Program-made: the position numbers and the translations under genes
Notes under the pieces: generated by a model
What the model saw: only the letters and a program-made list of their open reading frames with translations
Told to the model about the DNA's origin: nothing
The model's database searches: none
In this document: in pieces, positions 30,755 through 38,875 of the stretch
Position numbering within the stretch: the stretch's first letter is position 1
Layout of the letters: each line of letters begins with the position of its first letter
Source: Vreelandella aquamarina
Lineage (GTDB): Bacteria > Pseudomonadota > Gammaproteobacteria > Pseudomonadales > Halomonadaceae
Assembly: GCF_900110265.1 (NCBI RefSeq)
Contig: NZ_FODB01000009.1
Span: 1 to 64,000, forward strand
Direction of reading: 5' to 3'
DNA: 64,000 bases

Positions 30755-31390
30755 TTAGAACCAGCGGTCACGCTTTTTACGACGGCGCGGCAAGTGCGGC
30801 ACAATCAGCCCCACCAGCAGGCCAGCGCCCGCCACACCGCCACCGTACATAAAGTAGCGCATCAGCAAGTCTTCCTCTTGAGTGTCCAGACGTGCCTGCA
30901 GCGCTCGCACCTGTTGGCGTGACTGCTCTGCCTCGTTATCCAGCTCAAGGTTCCTCGCTTCCAGGTCTGCGATGCGCTGCTCGCGAACATCAAGCGTGGC
31001 GGTCATGGAAGAGACCCGCTGCTCCCAGGTATCGTTGATACCGTCAAGCTCTTGGGTCAGCTCTTCCACCTGGGCCTGCAGCTCGGGCAATTGCTGACGA
31101 GCACTAGGCGTTTGCTGAAGCTCATTGCTCAAAACCCACACCGTATCGCCGCTATTGCTGCGCACCCGGGTGTAATCACCGCTGGTTTCCAGCACTTCCA
31201 CCTGCTCGCCTGCATTGAGCGTTCCCACAATGCGATAACCATCTGTCGGCCCACTGCGCACGTAGGTACTTAGCTCATCGCTGACCCAGGCTTGGTTATC
31301 GGATTGAGCGAATGCCGCTTGGCTGCTCATGCTTAGCAGCACGCCAACTGCGGCGGCATAACAATTACTGCGAAATTTATCTACTTGCAT
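30755..31390 (-). CDS. SH3-domain, coiled-coil, membrane-anchored protein (TIGR04211 type)
   Basis: A 211-residue protein with signal peptide (ending AAFAQ), a bacterial SH3 domain (about residues 33-90, with WVSDELSTYVRSGPTDGYRIVGTLNAGEQ-like content), then a heptad-like coiled coil of Gln/Glu/Leu repeats (about 95-175). A C-terminal transmembrane helix (MYGGGVAGAGLLVGLIVPHL) is followed by a basic tail (RRRKKRDRW). This architecture fits E. coli YgiM. It probably lies in the periplasm anchored in the inner membrane; function unknown. It is 30 bases upstream of tpm on the same strand. Confidence 0.85.
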   Translation of the reverse strand: MQVDKFRSNCYAAAVGVLLSMSSQAAFAQSDNQAWVSDELSTYVRSGPTDGYRIVGTLNAGEQVEVLETSGDYTRVRSNSGDTVWVLSNELQQTPSARQQLPELQAQVEELTQELDGINDTWEQRVSSMTATLDVREQRIADLEARNLELDNEAEQSRQQVRALQARLDTQEEDLLMRYFMYGGGVAGAGLLVGLIVPHLPRRRKKRDRWF

Positions 31391-31475
31391 GACGTCATGT
31401 CCTGATCATAAAAACGCGCATGGCCGACGAAGCCACCGCGCGTATCGCTCAAAGCGTTGCGCGTGTCTAAAGCGC

Positions 31476-31805
31476 TTACCCTTCCCCGCGGGGCGGTAAC
31501 GGGAAGGGACGAGGAAACTCTGCGACGCGAGCATCACTTTTCACGGCCTTCAGGGGGCCTTCACGCTCTACCTCATCAATCCGCACAATGGCGTTAAGAG
31601 GCAGGTAACTACGCTTCACACCCTCAAAGGTTCGCTGCAGTTTTTCCGCTCCTGGATCCACCACCACTCGCGACGCATCGTCAAAGACAAACTCCTCGAC
31701 TTCAATAAAGCCCCAGAGTTCGCTCTGAAAGATCTCTCTGACGTATAAATCCCAAATTTCACCCTGCTGGTGAACCACCACACGGTAGATCGGCTTGGCC
31801 GCCAT
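31476..31805 (-). CDS. DUF1820 family protein
   Basis: A 109-residue cytoplasmic protein with the DUF1820 pattern: KPIYRVVVHQQGEIWDLYVREIFQSELWGFIEVEEFVF, VVDPGAEKLQRTFEGVKRSYLPLNAIVRIDEVE. No signal or membrane segment. Its function is unknown. AGAGGATTAGGCCAAG precedes the ATG. The C-terminal PRPFPLPPRGEG tail is Pro-rich and variable. Downstream on the same strand (after about 85 bases) lies the SH3 protein. Confidence 0.8.
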   Translation of the reverse strand: MAAKPIYRVVVHQQGEIWDLYVREIFQSELWGFIEVEEFVFDDASRVVVDPGAEKLQRTFEGVKRSYLPLNAIVRIDEVEREGPLKAVKSDARVAEFPRPFPLPPRGEG

Positions 31806-31939
31806 CTTGGCCTAATCCTCTTGCCACTTGAAGGTAACGTTACCGCGCCTAGCCTACCATACTCCGGGGTTGCCCCTTTAGCAGACATCATCGAAAACGG
31901 CGCTTTCCTTATTTGACAGCCTCACAGGCCACTAATTAG

Positions 31940-32059
31940 CCGGTGGTAGCGCCTATTGTGTATGGTACCCACTGGGGCTTGATCTACTTTAAAGGTGAGG
32001 ACGCGCATACCATCCGTGATCTTTTAAAACGCCAAGAGGATCTCGACTTCTATGTATAA
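31940..32059 (+). pseudogene. Gene remnant, 39-residue open frame without clear start
   Basis: Between a TAG at 31937 and TAA at 32057 the frame reads VAPIVYGTHWGLIYFKGEDAHTIRDLLKRQEDLDFYV in two parts, a plausible protein end with an aromatic, balanced composition. There is no ATG, only a possible GTG without ribosome-binding site. I do not recognise the family. It looks like the 3' remnant of a larger gene. Confidence 0.35.
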
Positions 32060-32089
32060 TCCCCGCTACGGCAAGGGTAAGGAGTCTAT

Positions 32090-32331
32090 GTGACAAACCA
32101 CCAAGAGGTCTCTTCACCTGAAGATGCCAAGTTCAACGAGCTAGCACGTCCGGCAACGGCGAGCGCTTTGGCGAAGCCTCTCTGCCATTTGAGCAGTTCA
32201 CTTCGCGGCTCTATATCTACCACTACGCCCCTCTAGAAAGAGGCGAGCTGGCCACGGTGACCGATGAAGAACTAGAGCGCGTTAAGGGCTTTCTGCACCG
32301 TAGCTGGGGAGCCACACGCTTCCCCTACTGA
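32090..32331 (+). pseudogene. Frameshifted or internally deleted small gene
   Basis: A GTG at 32090 has AAGGAG 5 bases upstream and starts VTNHQEVSSPEDAKFNELA. Within about 60 bases coding sense moves to another frame. From about 32149 that frame reads SGNGERFGEASLPFEQF then TSRLYIYHYAPLERGELA, TVTDEELERVKGFLHR and SWGATRFPY, ending at TGA 32329. The downstream frame is blocked by TGA at 32119, and the first frame ends 48 codons from the start. The second part is protein-like; the most economical reading is a short deletion or frameshift that broke a small gene. I do not recognise the family. Confidence 0.45.
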
Positions 32332-32394
32332 GCTGCAGGCCGACTAATGGCCCCAGTAATACGGGGCCTCCCAAACACTACAGATACGACCAAG

Positions 32395-33147
32395 ATGATA
32401 CGACTCGATCAATTACTGGTCAGCCAAGGACTGGCCAGTTCTCGTACCCGTGCCCAACGGCTGATCAAAAACGGGCGCGTTTTTTTAAGCGACGGCACCT
32501 TGCTGAGCAAACCCTCTGAAAAATGGCCGACCAATGCCCCACTCCGCGTGGAGGAGGACCCAGAAGAGCGCTATGCCTCACGCGCAGGGCTAAAGCTAGA
32601 AGGCGTTCTACAGGCGTTAGCCATGCGCTTAGAGGATAAAGGCGTGCTGGATATTGGCCAGTCCACAGGCGGGTTTACTGACTGCGCGCTGCAATTTGGC
32701 GCACGCCATGTAGTAGGCGTGGAAGTCGGCCACGACCAGCTTGCCAGCCACTTACGCAGCGACCCACGAGTAACCTGCCTGGAAGGCCTCAATGCCCGTC
32801 ATATGAGCACCTCAGAGGCACTTTTGAGCACGCTTGCCGAACGGCCGATTGATCTTGCGGTGATGGATGTATCGTTTATATCCCAGACGCTGATTCTGCC
32901 TGAGATTGCCGCCCTACTGCCGCCTAGCGGGCAGCTGCTTTCGCTGGTAAAACCACAGTTTGAGCTAGACCCCGGTGCGCTGGATAAACGCGGCGTCGTG
33001 CGCGACCCTCGTCGCTACGCAGAGGTGGAGCAAAAAATACGCACCGCCTGCGAGCAGTGCGGCCTCGTTATCAGTCACTGGCAAGAGAGCCCGATTACCG
33101 GCAGCGACGGCAATCGGGAGTTTCTTCTTCTCGCCAGCAAGCCCTAG
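32395..33147 (+). CDS. tlyA: TlyA-type rRNA (cytidine-2'-O)-methyltransferase
   Basis: A 250-residue protein with an N-terminal S4 RNA-binding domain (IRLDQLLVSQGLASSRTRAQRLIKNGRVFL) and an FtsJ-like methyltransferase domain (GVLDIGQSTGGFTDCALQFGA, the SAM loop; LAVMDVSFISQTLILPEI; LVKPQFELDPG). TlyA enzymes 2'-O-methylate 16S and/or 23S rRNA and in mycobacteria confer capreomycin sensitivity; they were once called hemolysin A. The ATG at 32395 matches the family; the frame is open to 32347. The Shine-Dalgarno signal is poor. It converges on the mechanosensitive channel with only 3 bases between stops. Confidence 0.9.
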   Translation: MIRLDQLLVSQGLASSRTRAQRLIKNGRVFLSDGTLLSKPSEKWPTNAPLRVEEDPEERYASRAGLKLEGVLQALAMRLEDKGVLDIGQSTGGFTDCALQFGARHVVGVEVGHDQLASHLRSDPRVTCLEGLNARHMSTSEALLSTLAERPIDLAVMDVSFISQTLILPEIAALLPPSGQLLSLVKPQFELDPGALDKRGVVRDPRRYAEVEQKIRTACEQCGLVISHWQESPITGSDGNREFLLLASKP

Positions 33148-33150
33148 CGG

Positions 33151-36100
33151 TTAGCTCAACGAAGCAGGCGGGAGGGTCGGCTTGGACTGCACTTTCACCG
33201 ACTCCCCTTGCTCAGGATGCAGCCAAACATCCAGCTGTTCAAAGGCGATCTTCACTCCCGCCTCCTTGAACAGCTCATCCACCCGGCAATTCACCTCATC
33301 GGCCGCAAACAGGCGGTCTAACAAGTCATTGACGAAAATACGCAGTTCGAAATTGAGGCTGTGAGGCCCATAGCTCAAGCAGAACACCTGCGGCTCCGGG
33401 TCATCCAATACGCGTGCGTTCTCATCGGCAGCCTGACGTAACAGTCTATGCACGAGTGGTAAATCCGAACCGTGGGAGACGCCGTAGGTGAGCACCACGC
33501 GGGTCACGTTATCGGAGAGCGACCAGTTGATCAGTTGGTCGGTCACGAACGTTTTGTTGGGAATGATGATCTCTTTGCGGTCGAAGTCGGTCACCGTGGT
33601 CGCCCGAATGCGAATCCGGCTGACCGTGCCGTGAAGGTTCCCTAGCGTAATGGTGTCGCCGATACGAATGGGGCGCTCGAACAGAATGATCAATCCCGAA
33701 ATGAAGTTGGCAAAGATCTCTTGCAAGCCAAACCCCAAACCCACACTCAGCGCCGCCACCAGCCACTGCAGCTTGTCCCAAGAGACCCCCAAGGTCGCCA
33801 GCGACATAACGATCCCGGTGCCTACGATGGTGTAAGAGAGCAGTGAGCTAATCGCATAAGCGCTGCCCTGCTTGAGCGCCAAGCGAGAGAGCACCATGAC
33901 TTCGAGTAGTCCTGGCAGGTTCCTCGCCATGATGAACGTGACAGCCACTACCAGCAGCGCCGTAAAAAAATCCGAAATGGAGAGAGCATCATCGACCAGA
34001 TCGCCTTCGCCCGCGTCCCAAAGCGATACCTGGTCCAAGTAACCCAATACCGAGAGCAGATCCGACCACACCAAATAGAGCAGCGCACTGAAACCAATCA
34101 GCAGAATCGGCTTGGAGAGCCGCAGCGACTGAGCGTTGATCTTTTCCATATCCAGCGGCGGCTCTTCGACTACCTCGAGCCCGCCTTCAGCACCCTCTTG
34201 TACTTGCGCACGGCGGCGGGCTAACGCACGACGATAAGCTAACCGACGGGCGGCCACTGCCAAACTGCGCACCACCGTCGCCTCAACAACCACCCAAAGC
34301 CCCAATAAATAGAGCGTAATGGCAAAGCGTGCCACTAATCTGAGCGCCGTATACTCATATCCCCATGCCACTAACCCAAGCAGCACCAAGGGCACAGCCG
34401 CCATCGCCAGACCCAATATCAGCCTAAAAAGCCGCACACCAAAAATCGGCACATGGGCAAGAATAAGCTGCGCCAGCCACCAGGCCATCGCAAGCAGCCC
34501 GCTCATGAACAGCGCCATCGCCACCGGGCGCTGAGCCAGCGGTGTTTCCATCTGCTCGGACATGGCCGCAATGGCCACGACCGGTACCAGCGCCATGCCC
34601 AGCCCAATCAACAAGCGACGCAGCCGCGCGTTGTACGCCGGTGACCAGGTAAAGTGACGCTCGGCGACGCCGTCGGGCACCAGCAGTCGCCGCCCAAGGG
34701 CTACCACAAACCAGCTCAAACCAAGCTGCAGCAGCGCAGGCGCTAACCCCAGCGCAAGGCCACCCTCCGCCGTGTGCAGGGCAACGCCCGCACCCGCCAG
34801 TGCTAACGGCCCGGGTAGCGCTAGCAGCGCATTGAGCAACACCGCTTTGGGGGTGTGTAGCTGGGTATCGCTTTTCAAACGACCAATTTGTGAATGAATC
34901 AGCGCTAGTCGCTTTTTGATACGCCCGCGCAGCGCAATCAATACCACGCTCAGCAACAGCAGCGGCGCGCCTACTAGCATATCCCAAGAGAGCCCCCGCC
35001 AGCGGGTAGGCAGTACCGCGCGCCACTCCCCTTCATGCCACTCCTGCGTGAGATAACTGGGCAGTTGACGTAGCCAGTTCACATCCAACGGGCGGCTGTT
35101 GGCCACCCAAAACAGCTGCTCATCAATGGTGGCGCGCAGATCATGAGTAGTGGAGAGCAGCTGCTGATGATTGAGCTGTAGCTCGATGGCTGAACTCAAC
35201 AGGCTGCCGTAGGCCTGCTCGAGTTGCTCCACCAGCTCACGGCGGGACTGATAAAGCCGCGTCAACGAGTCCACCAGCCCTGGAGTTACCTCGACCCCCG
35301 CCTCTTCAAGGCGCTGGGCAGCCAACCGCTCCCCTTGGCGGAGCTGGTCGCGCTGGCGAATAAGATCGAACTGTTTCAAGCGCAGGTCGGCAATCTCATC
35401 CTGCAAATCGCGCCGGGGCACTACGGCAGGCAGCGACTGGCGCTGCTCGCGGAGAATACGAGAGAGCAACTGGCTGCCGCGAATGGCTTCCATCTGCTCA
35501 TTGAGGCTGCGCTGCAGCTGGCGAACATGCTCTAACTGACGCTGCGCCTCGATGTTTTCACGCACAATGCCATTGGCACGGTCCGTCGCCCGCAGCAGCT
35601 CCAGGCTTAGCGTTTGATTGACCTGCTGAGCATTCAGCACGACGGGATGACCTTCCGCGATGAGCGGGTCATTTTTGGCGGCGTCGGCGATGGCCTGCTC
35701 AGACTGAAGGCGTCGCTGGCGGTCGATCACGCCCTGCAGCAGGCTAAGCTGCTGCTCTTGCTGATCGATCTGCAGGGCCAGCAGGTCACGGCGCTGTTGA
35801 GCCAGTTCACGCAGGCGGCTGTTGGTACTTAATTCACGCTGGTTCAGGCTGACCTCTTGCTCTGCCAGCGCTCGCTCTAAGCGCCACTGGATGAGCTGTG
35901 CATCCTCGCGAGCCGAAAGCTGACGATCCGCCAGCAGCGCAGCCCGAGTATCATGCTCACGGCGTAGCGTTTCCGCGCGCTGTAGCGCATCGGAAATGGC
36001 CTGCTGTGCCCGTTCGGGTAGCGTCTGAGCAGCTAACAGCTGGGAGTTCACCTCTGCCATCTGGCTCTGCAGTTGCTGCAGCTCCATCACAGCATCAGCC

Positions 36101-36471
36101 TGCTCGGCTTCTAATACCTCTAACGGCATATCACTGAGGTGATTGACCGAAAGCTGTTGGCTCTCCTCTTCGGCATCATTAAGCTCGCGCTCTAAACGCA
36201 GCAATAACTCTGGTGCCTGATTCACCCGCTGCTCTAACGCCTGCTGGCGCTCTTCGATGGCCTTGAGGCGCTCATAGGCCTGCAGTGCTGCGGTCAGCGC
36301 CGCCTGGTCACGCTTTTGGTCGGCGGTTAATTCGGCATCTAGCGACTCAATGGCCGCCAAGCGCTCAGTTAGCTCTGCTTCAGGAGGGACGCGCTCAACC
36401 GCAATAGTTTGAGCGGTTGCGGGACTGGCCAGCATCGCTACCATGTATAGGCAGCAAATGACGGCTTTCAT
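33151..36471 (-). CDS. mscK: MscK/KefA-like mechanosensitive channel
   Basis: A 1106-residue inner-membrane channel opening under osmotic down-shock, which is expected to matter in a halophile. A signal peptide (ending SPATAQT) leads a large periplasmic domain of coiled-coil, Glu/Gln/Leu-rich sequence (about residues 25-470). A cluster of hydrophobic helices follows (about 500-880). The MscS core comes last: pore helix and beta domain GLGFGLQEIFANFISGLIILFERPIRIGDT, then VSRIRIRATTVTDFDRKEIIIPNK and the VLTYGVSHGSDL C-terminal domain. Start is placed at ATG 36471 with GAGAA upstream; an in-frame GTG lies 15 bases earlier. Potassium regulation, as in E. coli MscK, is inference. Confidence 0.92.
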   Translation of the reverse strand: MKAVICCLYMVAMLASPATAQTIAVERVPPEAELTERLAAIESLDAELTADQKRDQAALTAALQAYERLKAIEERQQALEQRVNQAPELLLRLERELNDAEEESQQLSVNHLSDMPLEVLEAEQADAVMELQQLQSQMAEVNSQLLAAQTLPERAQQAISDALQRAETLRREHDTRAALLADRQLSAREDAQLIQWRLERALAEQEVSLNQRELSTNSRLRELAQQRRDLLALQIDQQEQQLSLLQGVIDRQRRLQSEQAIADAAKNDPLIAEGHPVVLNAQQVNQTLSLELLRATDRANGIVRENIEAQRQLEHVRQLQRSLNEQMEAIRGSQLLSRILREQRQSLPAVVPRRDLQDEIADLRLKQFDLIRQRDQLRQGERLAAQRLEEAGVEVTPGLVDSLTRLYQSRRELVEQLEQAYGSLLSSAIELQLNHQQLLSTTHDLRATIDEQLFWVANSRPLDVNWLRQLPSYLTQEWHEGEWRAVLPTRWRGLSWDMLVGAPLLLLSVVLIALRGRIKKRLALIHSQIGRLKSDTQLHTPKAVLLNALLALPGPLALAGAGVALHTAEGGLALGLAPALLQLGLSWFVVALGRRLLVPDGVAERHFTWSPAYNARLRRLLIGLGMALVPVVAIAAMSEQMETPLAQRPVAMALFMSGLLAMAWWLAQLILAHVPIFGVRLFRLILGLAMAAVPLVLLGLVAWGYEYTALRLVARFAITLYLLGLWVVVEATVVRSLAVAARRLAYRRALARRRAQVQEGAEGGLEVVEEPPLDMEKINAQSLRLSKPILLIGFSALLYLVWSDLLSVLGYLDQVSLWDAGEGDLVDDALSISDFFTALLVVAVTFIMARNLPGLLEVMVLSRLALKQGSAYAISSLLSYTIVGTGIVMSLATLGVSWDKLQWLVAALSVGLGFGLQEIFANFISGLIILFERPIRIGDTITLGNLHGTVSRIRIRATTVTDFDRKEIIIPNKTFVTDQLINWSLSDNVTRVVLTYGVSHGSDLPLVHRLLRQAADENARVLDDPEPQVFCLSYGPHSLNFELRIFVNDLLDRLFAADEVNCRVDELFKEAGVKIAFEQLDVWLHPEQGESVKVQSKPTLPPASLS

Positions 36472-36669
36472 GGCATTTCTCACCACGTTACTTATGCCTC
36501 ATTGACATGTAAGCCCGCCGAATCGGGCAAGATTCCCATTGTCGGGGGTTAGCAGTCGTTGCGCAATCCAGTTAGCTAGCGGGATATCGACAGTTGACTT
36601 GTACGAGCGGCATGTATAGAAACGACGCTGGCACCTCTTTCCTTATTCCTTAATTTGTGAGCCACGTTG

Positions 36670-37701
36670 ATGGTTATCCAAAAACTGTTGTTAACCGGCC
36701 TAGTGGTGGTGGTAAGTGCTGATATGCTCAGCCAGAGCGCCCAGGCCGACACCCAAGAAGAGATTGAAGCGCGTATTCGTGCACTGAATACCGAGCTTTA
36801 TCAACTGCGCCAGCAACTGCAGCAAATTGACTCACCTGAGGAAGCAGCCCAAGGCGTTCCTCCCAAGCAGTTGCCGGAAGAAGTTGCTCTGGAGGACCTG
36901 AGTGATCGTCGCCAGTGGGAGCAGGAGTCGTCGCGTAACCCGTTTTCCATCACCACCCACCGTACCAATTACCTGTTTCCGGTGAGCTATAACACTAACC
37001 AGGACGCCAACAACTTTCGTGAAGTGACCGATGCGTCCGGGCCTAACAATAACGAAGTGAAGTTCCAGTTCAGCGCCAAGTTCAATCTGGCGGAAGACAT
37101 CTTTGGCAACGTTGGCGACGTCTATTTTGCCTACACTCAGCGAAGCTGGTGGCAGGCCTACAACACTGACGCCTCCTCCCCTTTCCGGGAAACCAACTAC
37201 GAGCCTGAGGTTTTTATCGACTTCGACAACGCCTGGAGCGCGCTGGGCTGGGTAAATACTCGCAACCGGATCTCTTTTATTCACCAATCCAATGGTCGTT
37301 CCGACCCGCTTTCGCGTAGCTGGAATCGTGTCTATCTGGAGAGCACCTTCCAGAGCGGTGACTGGGCGTTAACGCTGGCTCCTCACTGGCGCGTACCTGA
37401 GTCTGAAAGCGATGACAACAACCCGGATATCGAGCGTTTTGTCGGCTATGGAGATATTCGTCTTGCCAAGCGTTTACAAAATAACCATGAATTCGCGGGG
37501 CAACTGCGTGGCAATCCAAGCACGGGTAACTACGGCACCCAGGTTGACTATAGTTGGCCAGCGTTTAACGGTGTGCGCGCCCATGTACAGTACTACTATG
37601 GCTACGGTGAAAGCATGATTGATTACGATAATCGCGTGCACCGTTTAAGCCTTGGTTTTAGTCTTAACCCACTATTTAGCGCCACCGGGCTGAACCGTTA
37701 A
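36670..37701 (+). CDS. pldA: Outer-membrane phospholipase A1
   Basis: A 343-residue beta-barrel enzyme that hydrolyses phospholipids misplaced in the outer leaflet. Signal peptide ends about QSAQA; a short Glu/Gln-rich coil follows (residues 28-60). Catalytic segment FIHQSNGRSDPLSRSWNRVYLE holds the His and Ser of the catalytic triad, and YTQRSWWQAYNTDASSPFRETNYEPE is the other family signature (Ca2+ site region). The closing strand ends with an aromatic-rich barrel stretch (VQYYYGYGESMIDYD). TTG three bases earlier could also start. It diverges from mscK. Confidence 0.92.
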   Translation: MVIQKLLLTGLVVVVSADMLSQSAQADTQEEIEARIRALNTELYQLRQQLQQIDSPEEAAQGVPPKQLPEEVALEDLSDRRQWEQESSRNPFSITTHRTNYLFPVSYNTNQDANNFREVTDASGPNNNEVKFQFSAKFNLAEDIFGNVGDVYFAYTQRSWWQAYNTDASSPFRETNYEPEVFIDFDNAWSALGWVNTRNRISFIHQSNGRSDPLSRSWNRVYLESTFQSGDWALTLAPHWRVPESESDDNNPDIERFVGYGDIRLAKRLQNNHEFAGQLRGNPSTGNYGTQVDYSWPAFNGVRAHVQYYYGYGESMIDYDNRVHRLSLGFSLNPLFSATGLNR

Positions 37702-37711
37702 ACGACAAGGG

Positions 37712-37739
37712 TTGTCTATCAGGTGGCGGCTGCTATGCT
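37712..37739 (+). promoter_or_regulatory. Candidate sigma70 promoter for the yqjD-like operon
   Basis: TTGTCT and TATGCT separated by 16 bases, with a TGC just before the -10 (extended -10 TGn). It ends 37 bases before the chosen ATG of the DUF883 gene, giving a short leader. Confidence 0.45.
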
Positions 37740-37776
37740 GAAGTCGTCACTCATTTACTCGTCAAAGGAAGACATC

Positions 37777-38109
37777 ATGGCAAAACGTAATACAGATACC
37801 TCCGCACGCGCTGACCAGCTGAAAGAAGACCTGCGCCATCTCAGCGAAACAGTCGAAGAGCTGGTGAACGCAACCTCCAAAGACGCCAGCAGCGAAATGC
37901 GCGATCTGCGTGAGCGTGCCGAGCGACGTTTAAAAGATACTCGTACTCGCCTAGAAGCCCGCGGAGAACGTTTCTACGAAGACACCCGCGAAACGCTCTC
38001 CGAACAGGCAGCGTGTTGTGACCGTTATGTCCATGAAAACCCCTGGACCAGCATCGGTATTGGCGCCGCTGCTGGCCTTGTCGTTGGTATGCTGCTCGGG
38101 CGTCGCTAA
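37777..38109 (+). CDS. YqjD/ElaB-like DUF883 membrane-anchored protein
   Basis: A 110-residue protein: charged helix (residues 1-85, RADQLKEDLRHLSETVEELVN) followed by HENPWTSIGIGAAAGLVVGMLLGRR, the conserved C-terminal transmembrane segment of the DUF883 family. E. coli YqjD and ElaB anchor to the inner membrane and bind ribosomes in stationary phase. Start at ATG 37777 has AAAGGAAG upstream; the frame is open from 37723 but no better start exists there. It overlaps the next gene by 1 base. Confidence 0.85.
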   Translation: MAKRNTDTSARADQLKEDLRHLSETVEELVNATSKDASSEMRDLRERAERRLKDTRTRLEARGERFYEDTRETLSEQAACCDRYVHENPWTSIGIGAAAGLVVGMLLGRR

Positions 38110-38513
38110 TGGCTTTGGGTCCCACCCAACGCGTCTTTTCTGCCGCCAAACGCCTGCTGAAATCACTGGTAGCTAACAGTGAAACTCGCCTGCGTTTGGC
38201 GGTTTTAGAGCTAGAAGAGGAGCGCGCGCGTTTACTGGTTTTGCTGTTACTTGCGGGTGCCAGTCTACTGCTCCTGCTATTAGGCGTTGCCACGCTTACG
38301 GCGCTGGTGGTGGTTCTCTTCTGGGATACTTATCGATTAACGGCAATTAGCGTCAGTGCTGGTGTGCTCATCGCGTTAAGCATACTGCTAGCGGTGATTG
38401 CTATGCGTCAGGCCAAGCGCCATACACTGCTAAAAGAGACGTTAAAGCAGCTTGCCGCCGACCGTGCACTGCTGGAGGTGAATGAGGATGACTCGTCACA
38501 ACAGCGTCGTTAA
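38109..38513 (+). CDS. YqjE-like phage-holin-family membrane protein
   Basis: A 134-residue protein with two adjacent hydrophobic helices (VLLLLAGASLLLLLLGVATLTALVVVLFW and ISVSAGVLIALSILLAVIAM in two parts), a short charged N-terminus and a basic tail. This is the DUF1469/holin-X pattern of E. coli YqjE. It is not a phage gene in context; it sits between a YqjD-like and a YqjK-like gene, overlapping both. No function is established. Confidence 0.8.
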   Translation: MALGPTQRVFSAAKRLLKSLVANSETRLRLAVLELEEERARLLVLLLLAGASLLLLLLGVATLTALVVVLFWDTYRLTAISVSAGVLIALSILLAVIAMRQAKRHTLLKETLKQLAADRALLEVNEDDSSQQRR

Positions 38514-38787
38514 ACCACCTAGCCGGGCAGAACGCAAAGCAGCTCTACTGGCGGAACTGGAGCAACAGCGTATCGATATCTTAGTCGATAGCGACACGCT
38601 GCTACGCGCTTCGTCACCGCTGGATAGCCACTGGAAAAGCTTTAAGCTGCCTCTTTACGCTATTGGTGGCATCGCTGCTCTGCGCATTGCGCGCCACCCT
38701 GGTGGTGCCATGGCGGCGGGTCGTAAAGTGCTCGCAGGCTATATGCTGTTTAGGAAATTGAAGCTATTGGCCAAAGTGGCGACGTAA
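38488..38787 (+). CDS. YqjK-like small membrane protein
   Basis: A 99-residue protein. Charged N-terminal half (SRAERKAALLAELEQQR) and a hydrophobic C-terminal stretch (LYAIGGIAALRIARHP, AAGRKVLAGYMLFRKLKLL). Start taken at ATG 38488, where GGAGGTGA lies 6 bases upstream; an ATG two codons earlier is too close to the site. Its start is inside the end of the YqjE-like gene, so translation is probably coupled. The order D-E-K matches E. coli yqjDEK. Confidence 0.75.
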   Translation: MTRHNSVVKPPSRAERKAALLAELEQQRIDILVDSDTLLRASSPLDSHWKSFKLPLYAIGGIAALRIARHPGGAMAAGRKVLAGYMLFRKLKLLAKVAT

Positions 38788-38823
38788 TCAACCGATCGCC
38801 ACGATGCTTTTATAGTGCCTATT

Positions 38824-38857
38824 AAAAAGCCGCTGCGGCTCGACGCAGCGGCTTTTT
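38824..38857. terminator. Bidirectional Rho-independent terminator
   Basis: A perfect stem AAAAAGCCGCTGCG / CGCAGCGGCTTTTT with loop GCTCGA, giving a T tract on both strands. It serves the convergent yqjK-like gene and the BaiN flavoprotein. Confidence 0.92.
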
Positions 38858-38875
38858 AGTCTGCGTTAGGGCAGC

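Noticed and set aside
38109-38513. Holin-like membrane protein as a sign of prophage
   Set aside because: It sits in a yqjD-yqjE-yqjK-like trio with overlapping genes and no phage genes nearby; the holin label comes from the family name only.
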